Below are positions 35,137 through 44,846 of a stretch of 64,000 bases of DNA, piece by piece. Location of the stretch: the NCBI RefSeq assembly GCF_002115825.1, contig NZ_JFJZ01000015.1:30911-94910 (forward strand), given 5' to 3'. Numbering within the stretch: position 1 is the first letter of the stretch; every line of letters begins with the position of its first letter. The translations under genes were made by a program, and so were the position numbers. The notes under the pieces were generated by a model. It saw nothing but the letters and a program-made list of their open reading frames with translations. It ran no database searches and had not been told where the DNA came from. Source of the stretch: Thalassospira sp. MCCC 1A01428 (GTDB lineage Bacteria; Pseudomonadota; Alphaproteobacteria; Rhodospirillales; Thalassospiraceae).

Positions 35137-36954
35137 TCAGCTTTGCCGTTTGCGCTGATAAAGGGACACCAGGCGTTGTTCATAAGCCGCACGAATTTTG
35201 TGACGGCGAATTTTCATCGATGGCGTCAGCATTTCATTTTCGATGCTAAAGGCGCTGTCGGCAAAGGTGAAGCTGCGTACCTTTTCGATGGTTGACAGGC
35301 GGGTATTGACCCGGTCTACGGCCTTGCGGATCATTTTACGGAAATCTTCGTTTTCGGCCAGGGTTTCGATCTTGTTTTCAAGGTTATGGGCGCGGGCGAA
35401 ATCTCGCATTACGTCTTCTTCGGGGGATAAAATGGCAACCAGATAGGGCTGATTGTCGCCATAGATCATGGCCTGTGCGATTTCGGTTTCCAGGGTCAGC
35501 AACCCTTCGATGCGCTGGGGCGATATATTATCCCCGCCGGAATTAACGATAATATCTTTCTTGCGATCGGTAATCATCAGGCTGCCTTCATCGTCAAACT
35601 GGCCGATGTCGCCCGTGTGCAGCCAGCCGTCGATAATGGTTTGTGCGGTTGTATCGGGCAGGTTCCAATACCCCTTCATGATGCTTTCGCCGCGCAGCAA
35701 AATTTCGCCGTCATCGGCAATTTTGCATTCAACCCCCACCATTGGCGGGCCAACGGTGCGCAATTTATTGTTTTCGGCCCGATTGCACGACACAACGGGG
35801 CTAAATTCGGTTTGGCCGTAACCTTGCAAAATGCGCAACCCGCACGAGACAAACAAAACACCCAGTTCGTAGTTTAACGGCCCCCCGCCCGAGACCATGG
35901 CTTTAAGGCGACCGCCAAATCGTTGGCGCAGTTTGCGGCGTAACAACAGTTCGCACACCAGATTCTGCACCCATTCAATCGGGTTTAGCCGGGTGCCTTC
36001 ATATTTTTTGCGGCCCAGACGCAGTGTCAGGTTAAACAGCTTTAGCTTAAAGCCGCCTTCTTTTTCCAGTGTACGGCTCAGGCGTTGATAGAGCATTTCA
36101 TACAGGCGGGGCACTGCTGTCATGATGGTCGGGCGGACTTCGGCCATGTTGGCAGCCAGTTTGTCCAGGCTTTCGGCATAGTAAATTTGCGCACCGATAC
36201 TGATGGGGAAATAAAGGCCGGCAGTATGTTCATAGGAATGCGACAGCGGCAAAAACGACAGGAAAACTTCGTCCTTGATGCCCAGGGTCTCGATAATATC
36301 GAACGCGCCTGCGCAATTGTTGATAATGGCCCCGTGACTAAGCATCACGCCCTTGGGGGCGCCACCGGTGCCCGATGTGTAAATCAGGCAGGCAGTATCT
36401 TCGCGTTTGATATTGGCAACCCAGGCGTCCACGTCGTGGTCAAGGGCGCTGCCCTCGTCGATCATGTCGTTCCAGCGTGAAATGGTAATGCCGCCAACAA
36501 AGTTTTGGCCCCAATCCTCGATCGTGATGGCGTGGCGGCAACGGCCGGAATCCAGCGCGCCATGCAAAAACGGCTGCGCCAGTTTTTTGGTCGATATAAT
36601 TGCCAGGCTGGCACCGGAATCCTCGATAATATGAAGATGGTCGCGTTCGGTGTTGGTTGAATAGGCCGGGGCGGTAAATGCGCCAACGCACATAATCGCC
36701 AGGTCGGCGATGCCCCATTCGGTGCGGTTTTCTGACAGTAAAATAACGCGGTCGCCGGGGCGCACCCCCGATTTATACAGCGCACGGGCAAGTGCGCGCA
36801 CCTGATGGGCAGCTTCACGCCAGCTGATTGAAACAAATTCACCCGTTTCGGACGATTTTGTCCACCAAAGTGGTTTGTCGCCATGATGTTTTGCCAGATC
36901 AAAAAACATCATCGGCAAGTTCTGCCAGTTGGCATAATCCTGCAATTGCGTCAT
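35137..36954 (-). CDS. Long-chain acyl-CoA synthetase (AMP-binding enzyme)
   Basis: A 605-residue AMP-forming ligase that activates fatty acids to acyl-CoA. The A3 phosphate-binding motif is CLIYTSGTGGAPKGVMLSH (about 190-208), the GYGQTEFSPV and GWLHTGDIG motifs identify the FadD/ACSL group, and the late DRKKDIIVNSGGDNISPQRIEG block (with R-K-K-D) is the fatty-acyl type. Substrate chain length is not determined by what I can see. The AGGGAAA site supports the ATG at 36954. It could feed beta-oxidation or lipid synthesis; no obvious partner gene is adjacent. Confidence 0.92.
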   Translation of the reverse strand: MTQLQDYANWQNLPMMFFDLAKHHGDKPLWWTKSSETGEFVSISWREAAHQVRALARALYKSGVRPGDRVILLSENRTEWGIADLAIMCVGAFTAPAYSTNTERDHLHIIEDSGASLAIISTKKLAQPFLHGALDSGRCRHAITIEDWGQNFVGGITISRWNDMIDEGSALDHDVDAWVANIKREDTACLIYTSGTGGAPKGVMLSHGAIINNCAGAFDIIETLGIKDEVFLSFLPLSHSYEHTAGLYFPISIGAQIYYAESLDKLAANMAEVRPTIMTAVPRLYEMLYQRLSRTLEKEGGFKLKLFNLTLRLGRKKYEGTRLNPIEWVQNLVCELLLRRKLRQRFGGRLKAMVSGGGPLNYELGVLFVSCGLRILQGYGQTEFSPVVSCNRAENNKLRTVGPPMVGVECKIADDGEILLRGESIMKGYWNLPDTTAQTIIDGWLHTGDIGQFDDEGSLMITDRKKDIIVNSGGDNISPQRIEGLLTLETEIAQAMIYGDNQPYLVAILSPEEDVMRDFARAHNLENKIETLAENEDFRKMIRKAVDRVNTRLSTIEKVRSFTFADSAFSIENEMLTPSMKIRRHKIRAAYEQRLVSLYQRKRQS

Positions 36955-37121
36955 GGCGTTTCCCTGTAATCGTTTTCTTATATATATGTTGTACGAAGCC
37001 CATCGAAACGGTGATCAGATAAACTGTTTTTGATCTTTTTGCCGCGTCATGCTGGCGATTAAAATATCTTTGTCTTATATCGCAGCAAAGCCTTTTATGT
37101 TCCGAATTATCTGGAGGACCA

Positions 37122-38897
37122 ATGAACGCGATCAACAAGAACCTGCCGACCTGGGATCTAAGCGATCTTTATGCGGATGCCAAAGACCCCGCCATTCGCA
37201 AAGATCTTGACGATGCCAAACAGCGTTCGGAGGCGTTCCAGAAGGATTATCAAGGCAAACTGGCCGGTCTTTCCGGCGATGCTTTGGCCGCGGCAATTGT
37301 CGAATATGAAGGCATTTCCGAAATTTGCGGCAAGATCGGGTCTTTTGCCGGCCTTCTTCATGCGGGGGACGGCAGCGACCCGGCAATTGGCCAGTTTTAC
37401 CAGGGTGTTCGCGAACAACTGACCACCATTTCCAGCTTTACCTTGTTTTTCGGGCTGGAATTAAACCGCATCGACGAAAGTGCATTGCAAGCCAAATACG
37501 ACGAAAGTGATGCCCTGGCGCGCTATCGTCCGTGGCTGGATGAAAACCGGTCTTTCCGCCCGCATCAGCTTTCGGACGAAGTTGAACAGGTTTTACATGA
37601 ACGTGAAGTGGCCGGTTCGGGGGCATGGATCCGTTTGTTTGATCAAACCATGGCCGAACTGCGTTTTCCGATCAATGGCCAGGACCTGACCATGTCGGAT
37701 GCGGCCAATATGTTGTCATCAACCAAGGTGGAAGACCGTAAGGTTGCCGCGAAATCAATTGGCGATGTTTTGGGCAAAAACATTAAATTGCTGGCCCACA
37801 TCACCAACACCCTGGCGAAAGACAAGGAAATTGACGATCGTTTGCGCAGTTTCCCAACGCCGGTTAGTGCGCGCAACCTGTCGAACCAGGTGGAAGACGA
37901 TGTTGTTGAAGCACTTAGCGAAGCGGTTACGTCATCCTATGGGGATTTGTCGCACCGTTATTACAAGCTGAAAGCCAAATGGTTTGGCGTTGATCAGCTT
38001 GATTACTGGGACCGTAACGCACCCCTTCCCGAAGATGACGACCGCCAGATTGACTGGGAGGCAGCGCGCGAAACCGTTTTGAAGGCATATGGCGAGTTTT
38101 CACCAAACCTGGCCGATATCGGTAAACGGTTTTTTGATAACCCCTGGATCGATGTTCCGCCGCGTGCTGGTAAATCGTCGGGTGCTTTTGCCCACCCGAC
38201 TGTGCCGTCAGCGCATCCCTATTTGTTGCTGAATTATCATGGTAAAACCCGCGATGTGATGACCCTTGCCCATGAACTTGGCCACGGGGTGCATCAGATT
38301 TTGGCGGGCGAGCAGGGCTATTTCCTGTCTGATACGCCGTTAACATTGGCCGAAACCGCATCGGTGTTTGGCGAAATGCTGACTTTCCAGTCGATGTTGC
38401 GCGCCGAAACCGACCCGAAAATGCGCCGCATCATGCTGGCAGGCAAGGTTGAGGATATGCTCAACACTGTGGTGCGCCAGATTGCGTTTTTTGAATTTGA
38501 AAAACGCGTGCATTCCAAACGTCGCGAAGCCGAACTGACGGTCGAGGAGATCTGCCAGATCTGGATCGACGTACAGAAGGAAAGTCTGGGAGATGCGATC
38601 CGGTATGACGAGGAATATAAATATTACTGGTCATATATCCCGCATTTCATCCATTCACCGTTTTACGTTTATGCCTATGCCTTTGGCGATTGCCTGGTGA
38701 ATTCGCTGTATGATGTTTATCAAAATGCCGAAGATGGCTTTGCCGATAAATATTTCGATATGCTCAAAGCGGGCGGTACCAAGCGTCATCAGGAACTTTT
38801 GGCCCCGTTCGGGCTGGATGCATCCGACCCGGCATTTTGGCAGCGCGGCCTGAACATGATCAAACGTCTGATTGACGAGCTGGAGGAACTTTCCTGA
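37122..38897 (+). CDS. M3-family oligoendopeptidase (PepF type)
   Basis: A 591-residue zinc peptidase. The active site HEXXH is in MTLAHELGHGVHQIL (about 381-395) with the downstream Glu in LAETASVFGEMLT. The N-terminal half forms the substrate-cavity helices (LSDLYADAKDPAIRKDLDDA at the start). M3 PepF enzymes degrade 6-17 residue peptides in the cytosol, including cleaved signal peptides. GGAGG lies seven bases before the ATG at 37122. Its stop is immediately before the ABC1-kinase gene, so both may share one transcript. Confidence 0.94.
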   Translation: MNAINKNLPTWDLSDLYADAKDPAIRKDLDDAKQRSEAFQKDYQGKLAGLSGDALAAAIVEYEGISEICGKIGSFAGLLHAGDGSDPAIGQFYQGVREQLTTISSFTLFFGLELNRIDESALQAKYDESDALARYRPWLDENRSFRPHQLSDEVEQVLHEREVAGSGAWIRLFDQTMAELRFPINGQDLTMSDAANMLSSTKVEDRKVAAKSIGDVLGKNIKLLAHITNTLAKDKEIDDRLRSFPTPVSARNLSNQVEDDVVEALSEAVTSSYGDLSHRYYKLKAKWFGVDQLDYWDRNAPLPEDDDRQIDWEAARETVLKAYGEFSPNLADIGKRFFDNPWIDVPPRAGKSSGAFAHPTVPSAHPYLLLNYHGKTRDVMTLAHELGHGVHQILAGEQGYFLSDTPLTLAETASVFGEMLTFQSMLRAETDPKMRRIMLAGKVEDMLNTVVRQIAFFEFEKRVHSKRREAELTVEEICQIWIDVQKESLGDAIRYDEEYKYYWSYIPHFIHSPFYVYAYAFGDCLVNSLYDVYQNAEDGFADKYFDMLKAGGTKRHQELLAPFGLDASDPAFWQRGLNMIKRLIDELEELS

Positions 38898-38898
38898 T

Positions 38899-40275
38899 AT
38901 GAGCAATGATAACGACGACGATTTTCGCCAATCCGAAGATAATCGTTTTGGCGGACGCGTGCGTCGTTATGCTCGCGTGGGGGCGTCAGCCGGGAAACTG
39001 GCGACGCGCCTTGCGGTTGGTAAGGTTTTTGGAACCGAGGTTGATCACGGGCGTTATGCCGCCGATCTAACCGCCGCCCTTGGCGGGCTTAAAGGCCCGC
39101 TGATGAAGGTGGCGCAAATATTATCGACGATCCCCGATGCCCTGCCGCGTGATTATGCCGATGCGCTGGCAGGGTTGCAGGCCGATGCCCCGCCGATGGG
39201 CTGGCTGTTTGTCAAACGCCGGATGCGCACCGAACTGGGCGCAGGCTGGCAGGACAAATTTGCCGAATTTGGCAAGGACGCGGCGGCGGCGGCATCGTTG
39301 GGGCAGGTGCACAAGGCCACTTTGCCCGATGGCCGCGATGTGGCCTGTAAGCTGCAATATCCTGATATGTCGGCAACCGTAGAGGCCGATTTAAAACAGC
39401 TGCGCGCAGCCTTTGCCATTTATCGCCGATATGACAGTGCAATTGATGCTGAAAACATCCAGCTGGAATTAACTGCGCGCCTGCGCGAGGAACTGGATTA
39501 CGAACGCGAAGCCAAACAGATGGCGTTATATCGCCATATGCTTCGGGACGAATCCCATGTTCATGTGCCTGAACCGGTGGGGGACCTGACGACGCGGCGT
39601 TTGCTGACCATGACCTGGCTTCAGGGCGGTAAACTGCAATCGTTTGTGGATCGTAATCCGTCGGAGGAAGAGCGAAACCAGGTGGCGCTGAACATGTTTC
39701 GCGCCTGGTATGTCCCATTTTATAAATACGGCGTTATTCATGGCGACCCGCATTTGGGCAATTATTCCCTATGCGATGACCTTAGCGTAAATTTGCTGGA
39801 TTTTGGTTGTATCCGCGTGTTTCAGCCCAGTTTTGTTGGTGCTGTGATTTCTCTTTATCAGGCATTGCGCGATGGCGACCGAGAAAAGGCGGTGGTGGCC
39901 TATGAAAGCTGGGGCTTTACCAACCTTTCAAATGAATTGATTGATGTTTTAAATATTTGGGCCGGGTTTGTGTATGGTCCGCTGCTTGATGATCGCGAAC
40001 GTAAAATGGAAGAAAGCAATTCGGTCGCCTATGGGGCCGAAGTGGCAGGCAAGGTTCATGCCGAATTGCGCCGTTTGGGCGGGGTAAAGCCGCCGCGTGA
40101 ATTTGTGCTGGTAGACCGGGCTGCGGTTGGCTTGGGATCAGTTTTTTTAAGGCTTGATGCCAAGGTCAACTGGTTTCGCATTTTCCACGATCTGGTCGGC
40201 GATTTTAATGAAGCCGAACTGGCAGGCAATCAGGAAGCAGCCCTGCAACAAGTGGGGCTGGTTCGGCCCGAATAA
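38899..40275 (+). CDS. ABC1/UbiB-type atypical kinase (AarF family)
   Basis: A 458-residue member of the ABC1 (COQ8/UbiB/AarF) family. The nucleotide loop is AAAAASLGQVHKATL (about 132-146), the lysine strand follows as VACKLQYPD, the catalytic loop is YGVIHGDPHLGNY (about 282-294) and DFG appears as LLDFGCI. The family-defining KxGQ motif reads MKVAQILS here, with Ala for the usual Gly. ABC1 proteins aid ubiquinone synthesis, consistent with UbiG and COQ9 elsewhere in the window. The start at 38899 has GGAGGAA 11 bases upstream. Confidence 0.9.
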   Translation: MSNDNDDDFRQSEDNRFGGRVRRYARVGASAGKLATRLAVGKVFGTEVDHGRYAADLTAALGGLKGPLMKVAQILSTIPDALPRDYADALAGLQADAPPMGWLFVKRRMRTELGAGWQDKFAEFGKDAAAAASLGQVHKATLPDGRDVACKLQYPDMSATVEADLKQLRAAFAIYRRYDSAIDAENIQLELTARLREELDYEREAKQMALYRHMLRDESHVHVPEPVGDLTTRRLLTMTWLQGGKLQSFVDRNPSEEERNQVALNMFRAWYVPFYKYGVIHGDPHLGNYSLCDDLSVNLLDFGCIRVFQPSFVGAVISLYQALRDGDREKAVVAYESWGFTNLSNELIDVLNIWAGFVYGPLLDDRERKMEESNSVAYGAEVAGKVHAELRRLGGVKPPREFVLVDRAAVGLGSVFLRLDAKVNWFRIFHDLVGDFNEAELAGNQEAALQQVGLVRPE

Positions 40276-40295
40276 CCATCGGTGCCTTTCTATTG

Positions 40296-40751
40296 ATGGC
40301 GGGAACCGGCCTGATGCTGTTTTTTGAATTTGAAGACGGGTTAACTGCGGTGGTGCATCAGTGGTTTTCGTGGTTTTTTCTGATCGGGGCCGGGGCGCAT
40401 ATTTTTGTTAATTTCAAACCGTTCAAAAGTCGGTTGAAATCACGGTCGGGTACTATTTTTGCTGCCGGTTTCGGGATTGTTTTTGTTTTGTCGTGTTTTT
40501 CATGGGGGCTGCTTACCGGCCCGCAACTGGAACGCCCGATTGAGGAAGCCCTGGTCTTTGCCCCGTTATCCGCACTGGCGGCGGTTATCGGAAACCAACC
40601 GGACGTGATTATTGCAAAGCTGGCCGGGCAAGGTATTGCCGCAACACCGGAACAATCGATTTATAAGGTGGCAGAGAAAACCGGCATTGATGAAAACATT
40701 CTGCTGGGCATTATCTTTTTACCCGACAGAGAGACATTGGCGGCAAAGTAA
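40296..40751 (+). CDS. DUF4405 family membrane protein, possibly N-terminally shortened
   Basis: A 151-residue protein with two or three membrane segments and the DUF4405 pattern: GTGLMLFFEFEDGLTAVVHQWFSWFFLIGAGAHIFVNFKPFK. The conserved first helix of the family seems to extend upstream (ITIGAFLLMAGTG) through codons at 40272-40295 that overlap the end of the ABC1 gene, yet no standard start codon is present there, so either an atypical start is used or the annotation begins at the ATG on 40296 (a TTG lies next to it). The tail (about 115-150) has a helix-turn-like segment EQSIYKVAEKTGIDE seen in the family. Confidence 0.7.
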   Translation: MAGTGLMLFFEFEDGLTAVVHQWFSWFFLIGAGAHIFVNFKPFKSRLKSRSGTIFAAGFGIVFVLSCFSWGLLTGPQLERPIEEALVFAPLSALAAVIGNQPDVIIAKLAGQGIAATPEQSIYKVAEKTGIDENILLGIIFLPDRETLAAK

Positions 40752-40810
40752 CCCTGTACAACAAATCCTTGTGTGAGGTCCTGCCCCTGTGACAGCCATG
40801 AATACAGATG

Positions 40811-40846
40811 AAAGCCGGATGGCACAATGATGTGATCCGGCTTTTT
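40811..40846 (+). terminator. Rho-independent terminator
   Basis: AAAGCCGGAT pairs with ATCCGGCTTTTT around a 14-base loop, 60 bases after the DUF4405 stop. Confidence 0.8.
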
Positions 40847-40849
40847 GTC

Positions 40850-41280
40850 GTTTCAGGAGGACGCACTATCGGGCGGGTTGTGGAAATTTCATCCGGGGAA
40901 CCATCGGGGCTACAGACTCGGGTTTGTACAATTTCCCGATCTTCAGGGTTTTTCTTCCGGGCAAAGGATAAATTTCTGTATTTGAAGATAAAAATCCGGG
41001 AAGGCTGACACGGGGTGGCGTAAATTTTTTTGCTATCCCTGCTTGCGTTGTGGCGACTTTAATGAAAACCTCCGGGTGTATTGGTGGGGCGTATTTAATC
41101 CCTTGCGCGGGTGTGATTTGGCAAGAATTGTTGGAAATCAAGGGATTGATTGCGCTTCTTCTGGAATGGCACCTGTTCCATTCAGATAAAGGTGTGTGTG
41201 GTTTTCCGCATATTTGCCCTGCTGAGTATTGTAAACCAAAAATAAGTTAAGTGTGATTTTTATATGGTTTTGCTGTTGAG
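40850..41280 (+). other. Intergenic region upstream of the structured RNA
   Basis: I see no supported gene here. TATATG at 41261-41266 could be a -10 for the RNA that follows, but I could not find a matching -35. Confidence 0.4.
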
Positions 41281-41459
41281 GTCTTGAGAAGAAAATCGCA
41301 TCTTTCGGTCAACGCAGACAAAGCGGGGCGCTGGTGAATGTTTGTCCTGAGCACCATCGGCGGGTGGGACCCGGTTTGTCACCAAGGCTTTGTTGCCTCG
41401 GAAAGCGTGGTGGGAAAGTGGGCGGTTTCTTCTGTTAATTCAGAAGAACCGCCTTTTTT
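41281..41459 (+). ncRNA. ssrS: Structured small RNA with own terminator; 6S RNA (SsrS) candidate
   Basis: A stretch of about 150-180 bases folds by hand into one long rod. AGAAGAAA (41287-41294) pairs with TTTCTTCT (41427-41434) as a closing stem; CTTTC pairs with GAAAG; then an open bubble; CAAAGC pairs with GCTTTG; GGTG with CACC; and an apical hairpin GTCC..CACC..GGTG..GGAC (41343-41369) contains GGGTGGGACCCGG. This rod with a central bubble is the 6S RNA pattern, and GTCCTGAGCACC resembles the left arm of E. coli 6S RNA. It ends in an intrinsic terminator without any coding gene before it. The 6S assignment is inference; a structured RNA is more certain. Confidence 0.55.
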
Positions 41460-41460
41460 C
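41421..41460 (+). terminator. Intrinsic terminator of the structured RNA
   Basis: GGCGGTTTCTTCTG pairs with CAGAAGAACCGCC (one bulged T) with a 6-base loop, then TTTTTT. The 5' half can alternatively pair with the start of the RNA. Confidence 0.8.
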
Positions 41461-41667
41461 GTCCTGAACCGAATTTTCCCTTTCACGGGAAATGGGCTAG
41501 GGACCGTTGCAGCCAAGGTTGCCGTGCTATCAAGTTAAGGAACGACCGGGGCGCCGGACAAGGGTTTAATAAAACAATACCAAAGTCCCGGAAACAGGGA
41601 CGCTACAATAAACGAATGACTGACATACCAGACAGGATTGTTCAAATAGGGAAGGAGGTACGACGCG

Positions 41668-42843
41668 ATGAAGCTGGCCGTTCCAAAGGAAATATGGCCC
41701 GGTGAAAAACGCGTTGCCATCACGCCCGATACCGTTAAGAAATTTACGGGATTGGGGTTCGAGGTGGTAATCGAAACCGGTGCAGGCGAAAATGCGTCGA
41801 TTGCGGATGATCGTTACGCCGATGCCGGAGCAACCATTGCCAAAACGGCAAAGACCGCTGTGGCCGATGCCGACATCGTGCTGAAGGTTCGCCCGCCGAT
41901 GGTCGAAGGCAAAACCAACGAGCTTGCGACTTATAAAAAAGGGGCTGCCGTCATCGGGCTGATCGAGCCTTATGACCGCGCCGACCTGATTGGTAAAATG
42001 GCCGAAGCCGGTGTGACCAGCTTTGCCATGGAACTGGTGCCGCGCATTTCACGCGCCCAGTCGATGGATGTTTTATCCTCGCAGTCAAACCTTGCCGGTT
42101 ACCGTGCCGTAATTGACGCAGCTTATGAATTTGGCCGTATTTTTCCGATGATGATGACAGCGGCAGGCACGCTTGCCCCGACCCGTGTTGTTATTGTGGG
42201 GGCGGGTGTTGCCGGTTTGCAGGCAATTGCCACGGCCAAGCGCATGGGGGCGGTTGTGTCCGCCTTTGACGTGCGTCCGGCGGTAAAGGAACAGGTCCAG
42301 TCACTGGGCGGTACCTTTATCGAGGTGGAGGATGACGAAGCCGAAACGGCCGAAACTGCGGGGGGCTATGCCCGTGAAATGTCGGACGCTTACAAACAAA
42401 AGCAGGCTGCCAAGCTGAAAGACGTATTGGCGAAAACCGATATTGTTATCACAACAGCCCTTATTCCCGGGCGTCCGGCCCCGGAAATTGTCACCGCTGA
42501 CATGGTTGCGGGCATGAAGGATGGCTCGATCATTATTGATCTGGCAGCCGAACGTGGCGGTAATGTTGCCGGGGTGAAGGTGGGTGAAACCATCATCACA
42601 GAAAACGGGGTTAAACTTATTGGCCCGTCCAATATTGTAAGTTCGGTCCCGACTGATGCCACCGCGATGTATGCCAAAAACCTTTTGAATTTTGTGACCC
42701 TGATGGTGGATAGCGACAAAAAGGAACTGGCATTTAACCGCGAAGACCAGATTATTGCCGACACCATGTTAACCCATGACGGCAAAATCGTTCATCCGAA
42801 ATTTGGTGCCCAGGAACCGTCGGGGGAGGCTTCCGATGACTGA
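41668..42843 (+). CDS. pntAA: NAD(P) transhydrogenase subunit alpha, NAD-binding part (PntAA)
   Basis: A 391-residue soluble dI subunit of proton-translocating transhydrogenase. It opens with [20 protein letters not shown], has the RQD-loop-like and the Rossmann motif [22 protein letters not shown] (about 171-192), and the mobile loop and the [17 protein letters not shown] segment are conserved. The split of the alpha subunit into PntAA and PntAB is characteristic of alphaproteobacteria such as Rhodospirillum rubrum. A strong GGAGG site precedes the ATG. It makes NADPH from NADH using the proton gradient, together with the next two genes. Confidence 0.97.
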   Translation: MKLAVPKEIWPGEKRVAITPDTVKKFTGLGFEVVIETGAGENASIADDRYADAGATIAKTAKTAVADADIVLKVRPPMVEGKTNELATYKKGAAVIGLIEPYDRADLIGKMAEAGVTSFAMELVPRISRAQSMDVLSSQSNLAGYRAVIDAAYEFGRIFPMMMTAAGTLAPTRVVIVGAGVAGLQAIATAKRMGAVVSAFDVRPAVKEQVQSLGGTFIEVEDDEAETAETAGGYAREMSDAYKQKQAAKLKDVLAKTDIVITTALIPGRPAPEIVTADMVAGMKDGSIIIDLAAERGGNVAGVKVGETIITENGVKLIGPSNIVSSVPTDATAMYAKNLLNFVTLMVDSDKKELAFNREDQIIADTMLTHDGKIVHPKFGAQEPSGEASDD

Positions 42844-43267
42844 TCAATCTTTAACCCAGTCTGCCAACGACATGCGCGATGCCGCCCTTGGCCTGGCCGA
42901 AAAAGCTGCCAAGTTGGCCGATCAGGTAGCAGCGGGCGCACATGATATGGCAAATGGTGCCGCACATGCAGCATCCTCTGGCGGTGTCAGCCCGACTGTA
43001 ATGGGCCTGACGGTTTTTGTGCTGGCCTGCTTTGTTGGCTATTACGTGGTGTGGAAAGTAACACCCGCCCTGCATTCGCCGCTGATGGCGGTGACCAATG
43101 CCATTTCATCGGTGATTATTGTTGGCGCGCTTCTGGCGTCCGGCCCGGTGGATATGAACATCTCCAAGGTTATGGGGTTTGTTGCCGTGGTATTGGCATC
43201 GATCAATATCTTTGGCGGTTTCATCGTCGCGCAACGCATGTTGCAGATGTTCAAGAAAAAGAAGTAG
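42836..43267 (+). CDS. pntAB: NAD(P) transhydrogenase alpha subunit, membrane part (PntAB)
   Basis: A 143-residue membrane subunit with a hydrophilic N-terminal extension (about 1-45, Ala/Ser/His-rich) followed by three or four transmembrane helices ([19 protein letters not shown], then [17 protein letters not shown], and [26 protein letters not shown]). The block [18 protein letters not shown] is conserved in PntAB. It starts with ATG 42836, overlapping the pntAA stop by eight bases, with a GGGGGAGG site. Translation coupling with pntAA is likely. Confidence 0.95.
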   Translation: MTDQSLTQSANDMRDAALGLAEKAAKLADQVAAGAHDMANGAAHAASSGGVSPTVMGLTVFVLACFVGYYVVWKVTPALHSPLMAVTNAISSVIIVGALLASGPVDMNISKVMGFVAVVLASINIFGGFIVAQRMLQMFKKKK

Positions 43268-43282
43268 GGAAGGGGAAACATC

Positions 43283-44680
43283 ATGTCGGAAAACCTGTCG
43301 GCTTTCCTGTATCTGGTCGCCTCGGTCTGCTTCATTCTGTCCTTGCGCGGCCTGTCATCGCCTGATTCCGCCCGTACCGGCAATATGCTGGGCATGGTCG
43401 GCATGGCGATTGCGATCTTCACCACTCTGGCCTCGCCAGAGGTTTTATCTTACACCACCATCATTGTCGGCATTCTGGTTGGCGGGTCGATTGGCACCAT
43501 TATCGCCCTTAAAATCAAGATGACGGCCCTGCCGCAGCTTGTAGCAGCCTTCCACTCGCTGGTGGGTCTGGCGGCTGTGTTTGTTGCCGGGGCGGCCCTT
43601 TATTCGCCCGAGGCCTATGGCATTGGCACCGTCGGCGAAATTCACCCCGCCAGCCTGATTGAAATGGGCCTGGGTGTTGCCATTGGGGCCATTACCTTTA
43701 CCGGGTCACTGGTGGCCTTTGGTAAGTTGCAAGGCCTTGTATCGGGCACCCCGGTGCAGTTTAGTGGTCAGCATTTGCTGAACCTTGGTATTGGCATTGC
43801 CATTATCGTGGTTGGCATCATCTTTGTTACCACCGAAAGCCATACGGCCTTTTGGCTGGCGGTTATCCTGGCGCTGGTTTTGGGGATTACGCTGATCATT
43901 CCCATTGGCGGGGCCGATATGCCGGTGGTGGTTTCCATGCTCAATTCCTATTCGGGCTGGGCGGCGTGCGGCATTGGTTTTACCTTGCAAAATAACGCGC
44001 TGATCATTACCGGCGCGCTGGTCGGCGCATCGGGTGCGATCCTGTCCTACATCATGTGCAAGGGCATGAACCGTTCGATCTTTAACGTTATTCTCGGTGG
44101 TTTCGGGGTTGAAGCAGGCGGTGCCGCAGCCGCCGGTGGCGATGCCGACAGGCCGGTAAAATCGGGCTCGTCCGATGATGCGTCTTTCATTATGAAAAAC
44201 GCCTCCAGCGTCATCATCGTGCCGGGTTATGGCATGGCAGTGGCGCAGGCCCAGCATGCGCTGCGCGAAATGGCTGATCTTCTTAAGGCCGAAGGTGTGA
44301 AGGTGCGTTATGCCATTCACCCGGTTGCCGGGCGGATGCCAGGCCACATGAACGTTCTGCTGGCCGAGGCCGGTGTGCCTTACGATGATGTTGTTGAGAT
44401 GGACGAAATCAACCGCGATTTTGGCACCGCCGATGTGGCCTTCGTCATCGGTGCAAACGACATTACCAACCCGGCCGCCAAAACCGACCCGTCATCGCCC
44501 ATTTTTGGTATGCCGGTGCTGGATGTGGAAAAAGCCAAAACGGTGCTGTTTATCAAACGCAGCATGTCGGCGGGCTATGCCGGTATTCAGAACGAGCTGT
44601 TCTTTAAGGACAACACCATGATGCTGTTTGGTGACGCCAAAAAAATGTGCGAGGAAATCGTCAATCAGCTTGATGAATGA
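43283..44680 (+). CDS. pntB: NAD(P) transhydrogenase subunit beta (PntB)
   Basis: A 465-residue subunit with nine or more membrane helices in the first 270 residues (proton channel) and a soluble NADP-binding dIII domain in the last 190 (VIIVPGYGMAVAQAQHALREMADLL, the GAND loop VIGANDITNPAAKTDPSSPIFGMPVL, and KRSMSAGYAGIQNELFF). The motifs in the channel region include IAIFTTLASPEVLSYTT and HIIPIGGADMPVVVSMLNSYSGWAACG. It completes the three-gene pnt operon, starting after a GGAAGGGGAAACATC stretch. A terminator follows. Confidence 0.97.
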   Translation: MSENLSAFLYLVASVCFILSLRGLSSPDSARTGNMLGMVGMAIAIFTTLASPEVLSYTTIIVGILVGGSIGTIIALKIKMTALPQLVAAFHSLVGLAAVFVAGAALYSPEAYGIGTVGEIHPASLIEMGLGVAIGAITFTGSLVAFGKLQGLVSGTPVQFSGQHLLNLGIGIAIIVVGIIFVTTESHTAFWLAVILALVLGITLIIPIGGADMPVVVSMLNSYSGWAACGIGFTLQNNALIITGALVGASGAILSYIMCKGMNRSIFNVILGGFGVEAGGAAAAGGDADRPVKSGSSDDASFIMKNASSVIIVPGYGMAVAQAQHALREMADLLKAEGVKVRYAIHPVAGRMPGHMNVLLAEAGVPYDDVVEMDEINRDFGTADVAFVIGANDITNPAAKTDPSSPIFGMPVLDVEKAKTVLFIKRSMSAGYAGIQNELFFKDNTMMLFGDAKKMCEEIVNQLDE

Positions 44681-44701
44681 TTGAACTTTCGGTTCGCAAA
44701 G

Positions 44702-44732
44702 CAAAGGGCAGTCTTTCGGGCTGCCCTTTTTG
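44702..44732 (+). terminator. Rho-independent terminator after pntB
   Basis: AAAGGGCAG pairs with CTGCCCTTT around a 9-base loop, followed by TT, 22 bases after the pntB stop. Confidence 0.85.
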
Positions 44733-44846
44733 CGTTGATAAAACCCTCGCCTTGCATCGGGATTTTTTATTAAATGGGGTGGCGACCTTTTATGCCTTTT
44801 AACGCCGTGGTTGCAGGCTGGTTGCAGGAAGCATTGGAAAACGATT

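Noticed and set aside
40808..41250. Small frames in the gap before the structured RNA
   Set aside because: One lies over a terminator and the others lack ribosome sites and family resemblance.
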